Positions 7,764 through 14,537 of a stretch of 14,537 bases of DNA are shown here, in pieces; positions within the stretch are counted from its first letter, which is position 1; every line of letters begins with the position of its first letter. The stretch comes from CAZKUN01 sp964555935 (GTDB lineage: Bacteria; Armatimonadota; Zipacnadia; Zipacnadales; VGFC01). Where the stretch lies: the NCBI GenBank assembly GCA_964555935.1, contig CAZKUN010000229.1, positions 1 to 14,537 of the forward strand, given 5' to 3'. The position numbers and the translations under genes were made by a program. The notes beneath the pieces are model-generated. The model was not told the DNA's origin. It worked only from the letters and a program-made list of their open reading frames with translations, and made no database searches.

Positions 7764-7794
7764 ATACCTTCCATGGTATAGGGAATCTTTTCCC
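7764..7794 (-). other. Two small hairpins between the RACo-like and corrinoid protein genes
   Basis: Directly after the RACo-like stop codon the minus strand reads GGGAAAAGATTCCC (5-bp stem, 4-base loop, 7794-7781), then ATACCATGGAAGGTAT (5-bp stem, 6-base loop, 7779-7764). Neither is followed by a T run, so they are weak as terminators. They could protect mRNA ends or mark a processing site. Stems this short can occur by chance. Confidence 0.35.
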
Positions 7795-9648
7795 TCACGC
7801 CGACGGGAACATCATCGTCTCCATAAACAACATCTGGAAGTCCGCTCGCGACGACAGCTCAATGTGGACACAGTCCTCAGCGAGGCCGACGGCGCGGGTG
7901 CGTTCTTCCGTTGATGCCAATGCCAGTACGGCTCCAGCTCCGGCTGCGTTACCGACGGCAGCAATACGTGTCAGCGGCAGCGGCGGGACAAGCCCAATTC
8001 GGACCGCGCTCCGGCGATCTATATACGATCCGAAGGCGCCCGCGAGTAGTATACGGTCAAGGTCGGTCGCCTGCAAGCCCAATTCCCCGACGAGCGTATC
8101 AAGCCCTGCACGCACGGCGCCCTTGGCCAGTTGAAGCTGCCGAACGTCGCCTTGCGTGATCACGATTGGGTTGCCGGATGCGGTCTCGTCGGCCGGCACG
8201 AGTATGAACTGACGTTCCTGCCCATCCCCCCCGAGCCGCGCGCGAATGGCCTCCGGAAGCTCCTCGGCGGCAGCATCGTCAGCCATGCGCCCCGCGGAGT
8301 TTACGACCCCGAGGTCGAGCAGAGCCGCCAGCGCATCAAGCAGCCCGCTTCCACACAGACCAACCGCCGGAGCGTCGCCGATCGTGCTAATGGAGATCTC
8401 ACCGTCCGTTGCGGCCACATGCTCGATCGCTCCGGTCGCCGCCCGCATGCCATCCTGAATCTGCGCGCCCTCGAAGGCTGGCCCGGCGGCAGTGGAGCAG
8501 ACCAGCGTCTTGCCGTTCGCGTGGAGCATCACCTCGCCGTTGGTGCCGATATCAATGGCGGCCGTCGGGCCCTCACTATCAGCGAGCTTGGTGGACAACA
8601 GAACCCCCACAGTATCCGCGCCGACCCATCCCGCGATGTTGGGCAGCAAGTACACTTCCCCGCGTGGGTTGATCCGCAGACCCGCGTCGGCGGCGACAAC
8701 GCGGACCGGCTGATCGACGACGGGAATGTACGGGGCGCGCGCGACATGGTGGGGTGTCAGCCCCAGGAAGAGATGGGTCATGCACGCGTTGCCGACGACC
8801 ACCACCTCGTAGATATTCTCGCAACGGACCGAGCCCGCTTCCGCGCATGCTTCGGCGATGGCCTCGTCGACGACGGCGATAGCCTCGCCCGACAGCGTCG
8901 CCAACGCCTCGTCACCCGTATCCGCGAACTCGACGCGCGAGACGACGTCGGCACCATGAGCGCCCTGGGGGTTCGGCCCCGAACCCGTGCCAACGACCCG
9001 CCCCGTCGCCAAGTCGACGAGGTACACGACAACCGTCGTCGTGCCGATGTCCACAGCGGCTCCGTAGGCCTGAGTGAAATCGGGTTCGCGCACGTCGGCG
9101 AGCCGACCGCCGATAGTGACGGCCGTCGGCGAGAATCCAGAATCGCGTAGCGTCGCGGGCAGATCGCGGAGAAGCGTCAGGTCCATCGGCCCTGACAGCG
9201 AGCCATCCGGCAAGCCAACCAACACGCGCCGCAGGTCTGATCGCTGATCATCAAGCGCCGGATCGGGCATGTCTAGCGGAGTGCAGGCGACGTTGGGCGC
9301 CGGATCTGAAGCCTCGACCAGGCCATACTCCAGGATGGCGCTGCCGACGATGCGGCTGGTTTCAGGGACATCGATTCGCACGTCCGCAACGATGCTCGCC
9401 CGGCAGGCCAGGCGCGTCCCCGCGGCAATGTCATCCGCCTCAAGGCTTGCCAATTCGATCTCATCCGGCGGCGTGAGACCGTTGTCGGAGCGCGTCATGA
9501 CGCGGCACTGACCGCACTTCCCCTTGCCGCCACACGGCGTCTGCAACTCGATACCGGCAATCGCCGCGGCTTCCACGACAGGCGTGCCTGGATCCACAAA
9601 CGCAACGTCGCCGCCAGGGCCAAACTCGGCCCGGATCTTCGTTGCCAA
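7795..9648 (-). CDS. RACo/RamA-type corrinoid reductive activator: [2Fe-2S] ferredoxin plus ASKHA ATPase (DUF4445)
   Basis: Proteins of this type use ATP to push an electron onto an oxidised Co(II) corrinoid protein and return it to active Co(I). The N-terminal domain carries a plant-type [2Fe-2S] pattern: Cys39, Cys45, Cys48 (CX5CX2C) and Cys82. The ASKHA ATPase domain follows from about 195: DIGTTT (200-205) as phosphate loop 1, GNACMTHLFLGLTP near 286, IDIGTNGE (365-372) as phosphate loop 2, then TAAGPAFEGA and CGSGLLDALAALL, and LLAGAFGSYID near the C-terminus. These motifs are characteristic of the RACo family. The length of 617 is usual for it. No membrane segment is seen, so it is a soluble cytoplasmic protein. 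Its neighbour is a cobalamin-binding protein, the expected substrate. RamA proteins instead carry a C-terminal 4Fe-4S domain, which is absent, so RACo-like is the better name. Confidence 0.9.
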   Translation of the reverse strand: MATKIRAEFGPGGDVAFVDPGTPVVEAAAIAGIELQTPCGGKGKCGQCRVMTRSDNGLTPPDEIELASLEADDIAAGTRLACRASIVADVRIDVPETSRIVGSAILEYGLVEASDPAPNVACTPLDMPDPALDDQRSDLRRVLVGLPDGSLSGPMDLTLLRDLPATLRDSGFSPTAVTIGGRLADVREPDFTQAYGAAVDIGTTTVVVYLVDLATGRVVGTGSGPNPQGAHGADVVSRVEFADTGDEALATLSGEAIAVVDEAIAEACAEAGSVRCENIYEVVVVGNACMTHLFLGLTPHHVARAPYIPVVDQPVRVVAADAGLRINPRGEVYLLPNIAGWVGADTVGVLLSTKLADSEGPTAAIDIGTNGEVMLHANGKTLVCSTAAGPAFEGAQIQDGMRAATGAIEHVAATDGEISISTIGDAPAVGLCGSGLLDALAALLDLGVVNSAGRMADDAAAEELPEAIRARLGGDGQERQFILVPADETASGNPIVITQGDVRQLQLAKGAVRAGLDTLVGELGLQATDLDRILLAGAFGSYIDRRSAVRIGLVPPLPLTRIAAVGNAAGAGAVLALASTEERTRAVGLAEDCVHIELSSRADFQMLFMETMMFPSA

Positions 9649-9656
9649 TCTAACTG

Positions 9657-9663
9657 CCTTCTT
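9657..9663 (-). promoter_or_regulatory. Ribosome binding site that sets the TTG start of the RACo-like gene
   Basis: AAGAAGG lies 8 bases before the TTG at 9648. No ATG or GTG in frame nearby has a comparable site, and the conserved ferredoxin strand starts directly after this TTG. I found no convincing -35/-10 pair in the rest of the 9649-9741 gap. Confidence 0.6.
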
Positions 9664-9741
9664 TCTCGTAGGTCGGTACTGGATGGCACGTGGGGTGCGA
9701 CGAGATTTGGCGGTTCACCGTGCGACACCCGATCCATTCAC

Positions 9742-9772
9742 GAAAAACGGACGCGTCCGCGTGGACGCGCCC
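9742..9772 (-). terminator. Intrinsic (Rho-independent) terminator after the TPR gene
   Basis: Reading the minus strand, GGGCGCGTCC, loop ACGC, then GGACGCGTCC forms a stem of 9 pairs with one internal mismatch (7 perfect pairs next to the loop). It is followed at once by G and five T (9747-9743). It begins 7 bases after the TPR stop codon. A GC stem plus a T run is the classic form, so this most likely ends the metK-to-TPR transcript. Confidence 0.8.
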
Positions 9773-9779
9773 GGAGGGA

Positions 9780-10142
9780 TCAATAATACTGTAGCTGGTT
9801 CTGCGCTTCCGCGCCTTGCTTGCTCGTCGGGTCGATGGCCACGACCTTCTCAAACCAGCTCTTCGCCTTCTCATCCTCCGCGAGCATCGCGTACGCCTTC
9901 GCGAGGTCGAGCAATATCTTCTGGTTTGTGTCGGCGAGCGAGGCGGCTCGCACCATGAGGGCAATGCCCTCGTCGAATTCACCGAAGCCCATCATTTCAA
10001 CGTAGCCCAGACCGTGCAGGGCCTCCGGGCATTGGTCATCCGCCTTAAGGACGGTCTCGAACAGAGACTTCGCCGTCTCGTAGTCGAGATCGACCCGGGC
10101 CTTTTCGGCTGCGGCCAGGTTTTCCTGAGCCGATGCATCCAT
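9780..10142 (-). CDS. Small TPR-repeat protein of unknown function
   Basis: The product has 120 residues, no signal peptide and no membrane segment, so it is probably cytoplasmic. It reads as about three helical tetratricopeptide-like repeats: near 6-37 (with AAEKARVDLDYETAKSLFE), 40-72 (ALHGLGYVEM, then FDEGIALMVRAASL) and 74-107 (ILLDLAKAYAMLAEDEKAK, ending in the typical AIDPTS turn). TPR arrays are protein-interaction scaffolds, so a partner is expected, but nothing in the sequence names it. The ATG at 10142 has a GGGGGA stretch 7 bases upstream. The gene has its own candidate promoter and is closed by a terminator, so it may be a one-gene unit, or it may be read through from fmt. A role with the corrinoid genes that follow is possible but unsupported. 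Confidence 0.85.
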   Translation of the reverse strand: MDASAQENLAAAEKARVDLDYETAKSLFETVLKADDQCPEALHGLGYVEMMGFGEFDEGIALMVRAASLADTNQKILLDLAKAYAMLAEDEKAKSWFEKVVAIDPTSKQGAEAQNQLQYY

Positions 10143-10207
10143 TGCAGATCCCCCGGCGCACGCGTGATGTATGCTGTGCGGCGTCGCATTCAGCAGTGAC
10201 CCGAGCG

Positions 10208-10217
10208 CCCCCCCCCC
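10208..10217 (-). repeat. Ten-base homopolymer (G10 on the coding strand)
   Basis: Ten consecutive C on the plus strand (G on the transcribed strand) lie in the 130-base gap between fmt and the TPR gene, about 65 bases upstream of the TPR start. It is the longest single-base run I see in the window. It lies between the candidate promoter and the gene, so it would be in the 5' leader. The exact length may be unreliable in an assembly. I see no other feature in the rest of this gap. Confidence 0.8.
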
Positions 10218-10252
10218 GTCAGCTGCGTCTGCGCGATGGCCGTGTTGCCCCT

Positions 10253-10281
10253 ATCGTAATGTGATGCGAGCGTCAGGTCAA
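10253..10281 (-). promoter_or_regulatory. Candidate sigma-70 promoter for the TPR gene
   Basis: On the minus strand, TTGACC (10281-10276) is followed after exactly 17 bases by TACGAT (10258-10253). The -35 matches consensus at 5 of 6 positions and the -10 at 4 of 6. The fmt stop codon lies in the spacer. The predicted start near 10246 would give a leader of about 100 bases ahead of the TPR gene. This is motif matching only; a chance match is possible. Confidence 0.4.
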
Positions 10282-11202
10282 CCTCTCACCTGACTCAAAT
10301 CGGGCCCCCCTCGCGTAGTCCACACCGGACATGGCCCGTTTGCCCTCCGGCTGGAGCGTCCGCAGGGCAATCCCGCCGCTGCCCGCGGCGACCACGGGAA
10401 CCCCGTCAGCCGTCTGTTCGGCGATAGTGCCAGGTTGCCCTTCCGCGTCGGCCACAACCTCCGCCGCGAGGATCTTAAGCCTCCGATCGCCACGAAACGC
10501 GAAAGCCCCCGGGCGCGGCGCGCACGCGCGGATCTGGTTACGCGTGTCGTCGGCTGGCGCGGCCCAATCGACTCGACAGTCATCCTTAGAAAGCTCCGGC
10601 GCCCACGTCACGGCGGACGCGTCCTGAGGCATGAACCGCGCCTCACCCGTCCCCACCAGACGCAGAGCCTCGATGAGCAGCGAAGGCCCGACCGCATTCA
10701 ACCGGTCGAAGAGCGCGGCGCAGTCGTCTTCGTGGTCGATCGCAACGCGCTCCTGCAGCAAGACGTCGCCGGCGTCGAGCTTCTCGACCATTCTTTGGAT
10801 CGTGACGCCCGTTTCGGTCATGCCTCGTAGCAGTGCATGCTGAACAGGCGCCCCGCCACGCAACTCCGGCAGGAGCGAGTAATGGACGTTCAGGGACCCT
10901 CGCTCCGCGCACCCCAGAATCGGTGGCGTCAGCAGATTGCCGTAAGCGACGACCACGCCGATCTCAGGATCCAGGCCCGCCAGTTCGCCCGCGAACACCT
11001 CGCAACGACAGGTCTCGGGCTGCAGCACGGGCACTCCCAAACTCAGGGCCGCTTCCTTAACGGCGGATGCGCGCAGTTCTTTGCCGCGCCCGGCCGGTCG
11101 GTCTGGCTGAGTAACAGCCGTGCAGACGTCGTGCCCGCCTTCGGCGAGCGCTTGCAGGTAGGGCACGGCCACGTTCGGGGTACCAAAGAAGCAGACTCTC
11201 AC
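10273..11202 (-). CDS. fmt: Methionyl-tRNA formyltransferase
   Basis: Fmt transfers a formyl group from 10-formyltetrahydrofolate to initiator Met-tRNA. The 309-residue product opens with MRVCFFGTP and then QPDRPAGRG (32-40). The catalytic triad is visible as Asn105, His107 and Asp143 (in KLDAGD). The folate-binding SLLP loop is at 109-112, followed by LRGGAPVQ. Position 108, between the catalytic His and SLLP, is Tyr, where Gly or Ala is common; an aromatic residue occurs here in other phyla, so it is not a defect. A C-terminal OB-like tRNA-binding domain is present from about 205, ending with the LQPEGKRAMSG stretch. The start is GTG, three bases after the def stop, with GGAGGG about 10 bases upstream inside def. 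Length matches the family (about 310-315). The gene end carries a candidate promoter for the next gene. Confidence 0.96.
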   Translation of the reverse strand: MRVCFFGTPNVAVPYLQALAEGGHDVCTAVTQPDRPAGRGKELRASAVKEAALSLGVPVLQPETCRCEVFAGELAGLDPEIGVVVAYGNLLTPPILGCAERGSLNVHYSLLPELRGGAPVQHALLRGMTETGVTIQRMVEKLDAGDVLLQERVAIDHEDDCAALFDRLNAVGPSLLIEALRLVGTGEARFMPQDASAVTWAPELSKDDCRVDWAAPADDTRNQIRACAPRPGAFAFRGDRRLKILAAEVVADAEGQPGTIAEQTADGVPVVAAGSGGIALRTLQPEGKRAMSGVDYARGARFESGERLT

Positions 11203-11205
11203 CGT

Positions 11206-11796
11206 CTACTTGCCCTCCGCATCGCGTTCCTTCTGGATCCGCGCGAATATCGCCAAGGCGTCCTCGACAGTCGTCTCCTCGTGCCGCACTCCGTCTTCTT
11301 CTTCATCATCCGGGACCTGCCAACAGAGCGTCTCTGGGATGATGCGATCGATGAACATGATGCCATCGAGGTGGTCGATCTCATGCTGTATGCACCGGGC
11401 ATAGATGCCTTCGGCTTCGAACGTATCGGGCCGGCCTCGCTCGTCGAGAGCCTTCACCGTGATCTTCTCCGCGCGCTCCACATCGCCCTGAAGCGTTGGC
11501 AGACTGAGGCAGCCTTCCGGCCCGCACTGCATGCCCTCGCGATCCATGACGCGCGGGTTCACGAGCTTGCGCGGCGGAGTGTCCTCATCGGGGGTCTCAA
11601 CCACGCAGCAGCGGATCGACTCGCCTACCTGCGTTGAGGCGAGCCCGATGCCGGGGGCGGCGTGCATCGCCTCGACCATCTCATCGAGCAGCGTCCGGAT
11701 GTCCTTGTCAACGCGTTTCACCGTCTGCGCTTTGCGGCGCAGCGATGGGTGCGTGCACAGGAGTATCTTCCGAGTCGGGCGTTCGGGCTTGTCCAT
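11206..11796 (-). CDS. def: Peptide deformylase
   Basis: This metalloenzyme removes the N-formyl group from nascent proteins, the counterpart of Fmt encoded next door. All three family motifs are present, numbered from the ATG at 11796: GIGLASTQ (49-56), EGCLS (94-98) and QHEIDHLDG (137-145). They supply the metal ligands Cys96, His138 and His142 and the catalytic Glu139. Motif 1 has Ser-Thr where Ala-Pro or Ala-x is more usual. The chosen start makes 196 residues and is preceded by GAGG six bases upstream. A GTG at 11808, overlapping the priA TGA, would add four residues but has a poorer ribosome site. The C-terminus, after about residue 155, carries an acidic tail with a DDEEED run, longer than in minimal deformylases. 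The stop is 3 bases before the fmt GTG, so the two are surely coupled. Confidence 0.95.
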   Translation of the reverse strand: MDKPERPTRKILLCTHPSLRRKAQTVKRVDKDIRTLLDEMVEAMHAAPGIGLASTQVGESIRCCVVETPDEDTPPRKLVNPRVMDREGMQCGPEGCLSLPTLQGDVERAEKITVKALDERGRPDTFEAEGIYARCIQHEIDHLDGIMFIDRIIPETLCWQVPDDEEEDGVRHEETTVEDALAIFARIQKERDAEGK

Positions 11797-11804
11797 GTCA
11801 GTCC

Positions 11805-14315
11805 TCACATCATGTCAACCGGGTCGACGTCGACGTAGACGTTGGCGCGGTCCTTCGCAGGCAGTTCCTCGACGGCCTGCATGGCAACTTGCCGAAGCGC
11901 GTCGCGGTCCAGGCCGCGCGGCACGATGATCCACCGGAACCGCCCTCGCAGCTTCGCGAGCGGTGCCGGCGCGGGTCCGCCGACCGAGATCTCGCCCCCA
12001 GAGCGCGCCGCCAGCCGGCGAACGGCGTGTCCGAGTTTCGTCGCGCGAGCCGAGGCGACGTCCTCGTCCTCATCGCTGATATGCACGGCCAGCAGATGGC
12101 CAAATGGCGGGTACGGACTGCCTCGAACCTCCAGCCGCCGCGACAACTCATCCTGGTAGAAGCCGGCGTAATCGTGCTCGGCCGCGCGCGTGATGGCGTA
12201 GTTGTCCGGGTTGTACGTCTGTACGAACACGCGCCCCGGCTTGTTGGCTCGCCCCGCGCGCCCGGCAACCTGCGCGAGGAGTTGAAACGTGTGCTCGGCG
12301 GCGCGGAAATCCGGCCTGTTCAGTCCAACATCCGCGTTGAGAACGCCAACGAGTGTCACGTCGGGCAAGTCCAGCCCCTTGGCGATCATCTGCGTCCCAA
12401 CGAGAACGTTGCATTGGCGCGAGGCGAACTGGCGCAGTATCGTGCCGTGCGCGCCCTTGGTTGAAGTCGTATCGCGATCCATCCGACAGACGCGCGCGTC
12501 GGGGAACTCTCGCTCAACTTGATCGGCGACGCGCTCGGTACCCAGGCCGTGGAACCCGATATCGGTCCCACCACACGACGGGCAGATATCCGGCACCCGC
12601 TCTCGGCGATCGCAGTGATGGCATTGCATCGCCTTGTCGCCGTAGTGGTACGTCATCGAGACCGAGCAGTCCTCACACCCCAACGCGAACCCGCACTCGC
12701 GGCACATGACAAATGTCGAGAATCCGCGCCGGTTCAGAAAGAGAATTGCCTGGTTGCCGACGTCCAGGCAGTCCGTGAGCGCAGCGGCCAGTTCGGCGCT
12801 GAACGTGCCCGTCCGTCCGAGCTTCGCCTCCGCGCGCATGTCGATGAGCTCAACGCCCGGCAGCGGACGATCATCAATGCGGCGAGGGAGGTCAACAATA
12901 CGCCGGCCGTGATGGCCCTCGACGAACGTCCAGTAGGTCTCAATCGAGGGCGTTGCGCTGCCTAGCAGCAACACGGCACCCTCAGCCCGACACCGCTGGC
13001 TGGCCACCGTGCGAGCATCGTAGCGAGGCGGGCGGTCCTGCTTGTAGGCGCGCTCGTGCTCCTCATCGATGATGATGAGTCCCAGATTCTGGAGGGGCGC
13101 GAACACGGCCGACCGAGCGCCGACCACGATCTGCGCATCGCCCGTCTTGGCTCGATGCCATTCGTCGAAGCGCTCGCCGGCGCTGATGGCGCTATGCATG
13201 ACGGCAAGCTGGTCCCCAAACCGCGCGCGGAATCGGCCGAGTAACTGCGGCGTCAGCGAGATCTCGGGCACCATGACGATCGCGGTCCGCCCTCGATCCA
13301 GGACTCGGTGAATCGCCTGGATATAGACCTCGGTCTTGCCACTGCCGGTAACGCCATGCAGGAGAACCTCGCCTCCACCTGCGTCGAACGTCTGCCCCAC
13401 GACTTCCAAGGCCTCGGCCTGCTCGGGCGTCGGTGGCGGCGCGACCCTCGCTTCCTCACCCAGGCCAGCCTCCTCAGGCGCCCGGCGAACAGCAAGTTCC
13501 TCGACGGTGATGACCCCATCACGGGCGAGAGCATTGACCGCCGAGGCATTCAGCTCTGACGCCTTGACCGGCACCTGATCGACCAGTAGCCGGCGGAGAG
13601 TCTCCGCCTGCCGAGGGGCGCGGATCGCGCGGGCGATAGCTTCAGCCTCGACCGCCTCACGCGATTGGGCGAGCGACGCGAACCGCTGCACCTTCAACTG
13701 GGCCGACGGCGGGGTGAGATCCCGCCTGATGGCCGCGATTCGCTTGTCTTCGAGAGACCGCAGAGCGGATGTTGGGTCAGACCCGAGCTTAGACTTCAGG
13801 GCGTCGAGGCTCATCTCGCCCTCAGCCGCGCGCAGAGCCTCGACGACCTCCAACTGCTTGCGAGATCGGCCGCCGATCATCTGGCGAATCGTAGCGAGGG
13901 GGGCATCGGTGAGCATCACAGCGCGACGGCGAATATTGCGGGTCGAGCCCGGTGGAAGATAGCAGCGCAACGCGTCGCCAAGCGTGGCGTCATACTCCTC
14001 GGCGAGCCACTCGGCCTCCGCCAACTGGCGCTCGTTGAAGACGGGGTCATCCAGCAAGGGCCCCGCGATGCGTTTCAGAGCGAACTCGGGCTGTTCATCC
14101 GTCGATCCAACGACGAAGCCAGGAAGCTGGCGTCTGCCAAAGGGGACGAGGACATAGCTGCCAATCTCGATACGCTCGGGAGCCGACTTGGGGGGCAGGT
14201 ACGAGAAGGCGCGGTCCAGACCGCGACCGGGTTGGTCTACGATCACATTGATGACCGCGCCTTCTCGTGCGTCCAAATGATGGCTCTTAGAGTCCCGCCG
14301 CACTTCGGAGGTCAT
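11805..14315 (-). CDS. priA: Primosomal protein N', replication restart helicase PriA
   Basis: PriA is a 3'-5' superfamily 2 DNA helicase that recognises stalled or collapsed forks and reloads the replisome. Numbered from the ATG at 14315 (836 residues), the Walker A motif GVTGSGKT is at 321-328, the Walker B DEEH box at 417-420, and a LGSATPS motif follows near 451. Eight zinc-binding cysteines lie at 538, 541, 547, 550, 565, 568, 578 and 581. The helicase motif QMIAKGLDLPDVTLVG is near 642 and QVAGRAGR near 682. Length is typical. The start is uncertain: the ATG overlaps metK by 29 bases, while a TTG at 14276 (preceded by AAGAG at 7 bases) or a GTG at 14246 would place the conserved VIVDQPG strand nearer the N-terminus, as in most PriA proteins. 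The 3' end overlaps the def start region, in the common priA-def-fmt order. Confidence 0.95.
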   Translation of the reverse strand: MTSEVRRDSKSHHLDAREGAVINVIVDQPGRGLDRAFSYLPPKSAPERIEIGSYVLVPFGRRQLPGFVVGSTDEQPEFALKRIAGPLLDDPVFNERQLAEAEWLAEEYDATLGDALRCYLPPGSTRNIRRRAVMLTDAPLATIRQMIGGRSRKQLEVVEALRAAEGEMSLDALKSKLGSDPTSALRSLEDKRIAAIRRDLTPPSAQLKVQRFASLAQSREAVEAEAIARAIRAPRQAETLRRLLVDQVPVKASELNASAVNALARDGVITVEELAVRRAPEEAGLGEEARVAPPPTPEQAEALEVVGQTFDAGGGEVLLHGVTGSGKTEVYIQAIHRVLDRGRTAIVMVPEISLTPQLLGRFRARFGDQLAVMHSAISAGERFDEWHRAKTGDAQIVVGARSAVFAPLQNLGLIIIDEEHERAYKQDRPPRYDARTVASQRCRAEGAVLLLGSATPSIETYWTFVEGHHGRRIVDLPRRIDDRPLPGVELIDMRAEAKLGRTGTFSAELAAALTDCLDVGNQAILFLNRRGFSTFVMCRECGFALGCEDCSVSMTYHYGDKAMQCHHCDRRERVPDICPSCGGTDIGFHGLGTERVADQVEREFPDARVCRMDRDTTSTKGAHGTILRQFASRQCNVLVGTQMIAKGLDLPDVTLVGVLNADVGLNRPDFRAAEHTFQLLAQVAGRAGRANKPGRVFVQTYNPDNYAITRAAEHDYAGFYQDELSRRLEVRGSPYPPFGHLLAVHISDEDEDVASARATKLGHAVRRLAARSGGEISVGGPAPAPLAKLRGRFRWIIVPRGLDRDALRQVAMQAVEELPAKDRANVYVDVDPVDMM

Positions 14316-14537
14316 CCACCTTGTCGGTGGCCTCCCAGGTGAAGTCGGGATCCGGTCGGCCGAAGTGGCCGTACGCCGCAGTCTTGCGGTAGATCGGGCG
14401 CCGCAGGTCCAGCGTCTCGATCATGCCCTTGGGCGTGAGATCGAAGACATCAAGAATCGCCTTCTCAATCACAGCTTCATCGACTTTCGCCGTGCCAAAC
14501 GTAAACGGCTGCACGCTGAACGGCTGCGCGTCGCCGA
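14287..14537 (-). CDS. metK: S-adenosylmethionine synthetase, C-terminal fragment (cut by the window edge)
   Basis: MetK makes S-adenosylmethionine from methionine and ATP in the cytoplasm. Only the last 83 residues are inside the window; the reading frame is open to the right-hand edge and the gene continues beyond it. What is visible matches the conserved MetK C-terminus: a QPFTFGT segment, then DLTPKGMIETLDL, then PIYRKTAAYGHFGR, and a final KVDDLRSAAGL followed by TAA. These correspond to the family's FGT, DLRPYGLI, TAAYGHFGR and LRDAAGL stretches in E. coli MetK. The stop codon lies inside the first possible start region of priA, so the two genes are tightly linked and probably co-transcribed. 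Identity is secure; the catalytic N-terminal and central domains cannot be assessed from this window. Confidence 0.95.
   Translation of the reverse strand, partial: GDAQPFSVQPFTFGTAKVDEAVIEKAILDVFDLTPKGMIETLDLRRPIYRKTAAYGHFGRPDPDFTWEATDKVDDLRSAAGL

Noticed and set aside
7758..7794. TATACC as a -10 element for the corrinoid gene
   Set aside because: No -35-like hexamer lies 16-18 bases upstream, so co-transcription with the activator gene is the simpler reading.
8131..9150. Plus-strand open frame of 339 codons opposite the RACo-like gene
   Set aside because: The minus-strand frame carries clear ASKHA motifs across this stretch. The plus-strand product is Arg/Asp-rich low-complexity sequence without recognisable motifs.
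9649..9741. Possible riboswitch (cobalamin) or promoter ahead of the RACo-like gene
   Set aside because: The gap is under 100 bases, too short for a cobalamin riboswitch, shows no B12-box-like element, and has no -35/-10 pair with acceptable spacing.
10143..10272. tRNA or small RNA gene in the fmt-TPR gap
   Set aside because: No cloverleaf, T-loop GTTCRANNC box or terminator pair is visible; only the candidate promoter and the G10 tract stand out.

Overview
The window is a stretch of a GC-rich bacterial chromosome in which every gene I can support lies on the minus strand, so transcription runs from high to low coordinates. Many starts are GTG or TTG, and neighbouring genes are packed with 4-14 base overlaps. 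The order priA-def-fmt is widespread in bacteria. Together with high GC, corrinoid methyl-transfer proteins and large YfhO-type membrane proteins, it suggests a deep-branching, mostly uncultured lineage; Armatimonadota would fit, but this is a low-confidence guess. No rRNA, tRNA, CRISPR, transposase or phage gene is visible.

Region 1 (14537 to about 9742) is a housekeeping run: the C-terminal end of metK (SAM synthetase), priA (replication restart helicase), def (peptide deformylase) and fmt (Met-tRNA formyltransferase), all touching or overlapping. A candidate sigma-70 promoter overlaps the fmt stop codon. It precedes a 10-G tract and a small TPR protein gene, which ends at a convincing intrinsic terminator.

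Region 2 (9648 to about 6990) is a two-gene corrinoid unit. It holds a 617-residue [2Fe-2S]/ASKHA ATPase of the RACo/RamA reductive-activator type and a 210-residue MtaC/MtbC/MttC-type cobalamin-binding protein. Their usual methyltransferase partners are not in the window. A strong hairpin without a T tract follows.

Region 3 (6895 to 1) is a membrane and glycan unit: a four-helix SMR/EamA-like protein (possible lipid-sugar flippase), a YfhO-family GT-C-type protein, a second and different GT-C-like protein, a second YfhO paralogue, and the start of another membrane protein running off the window. The genes overlap, implying one operon. My best functional reading is an extracytoplasmic glycosylation system of the flippase plus GT-C transferase kind. 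The polyprenyl-phosphate-sugar synthase expected in such a system is not seen here.
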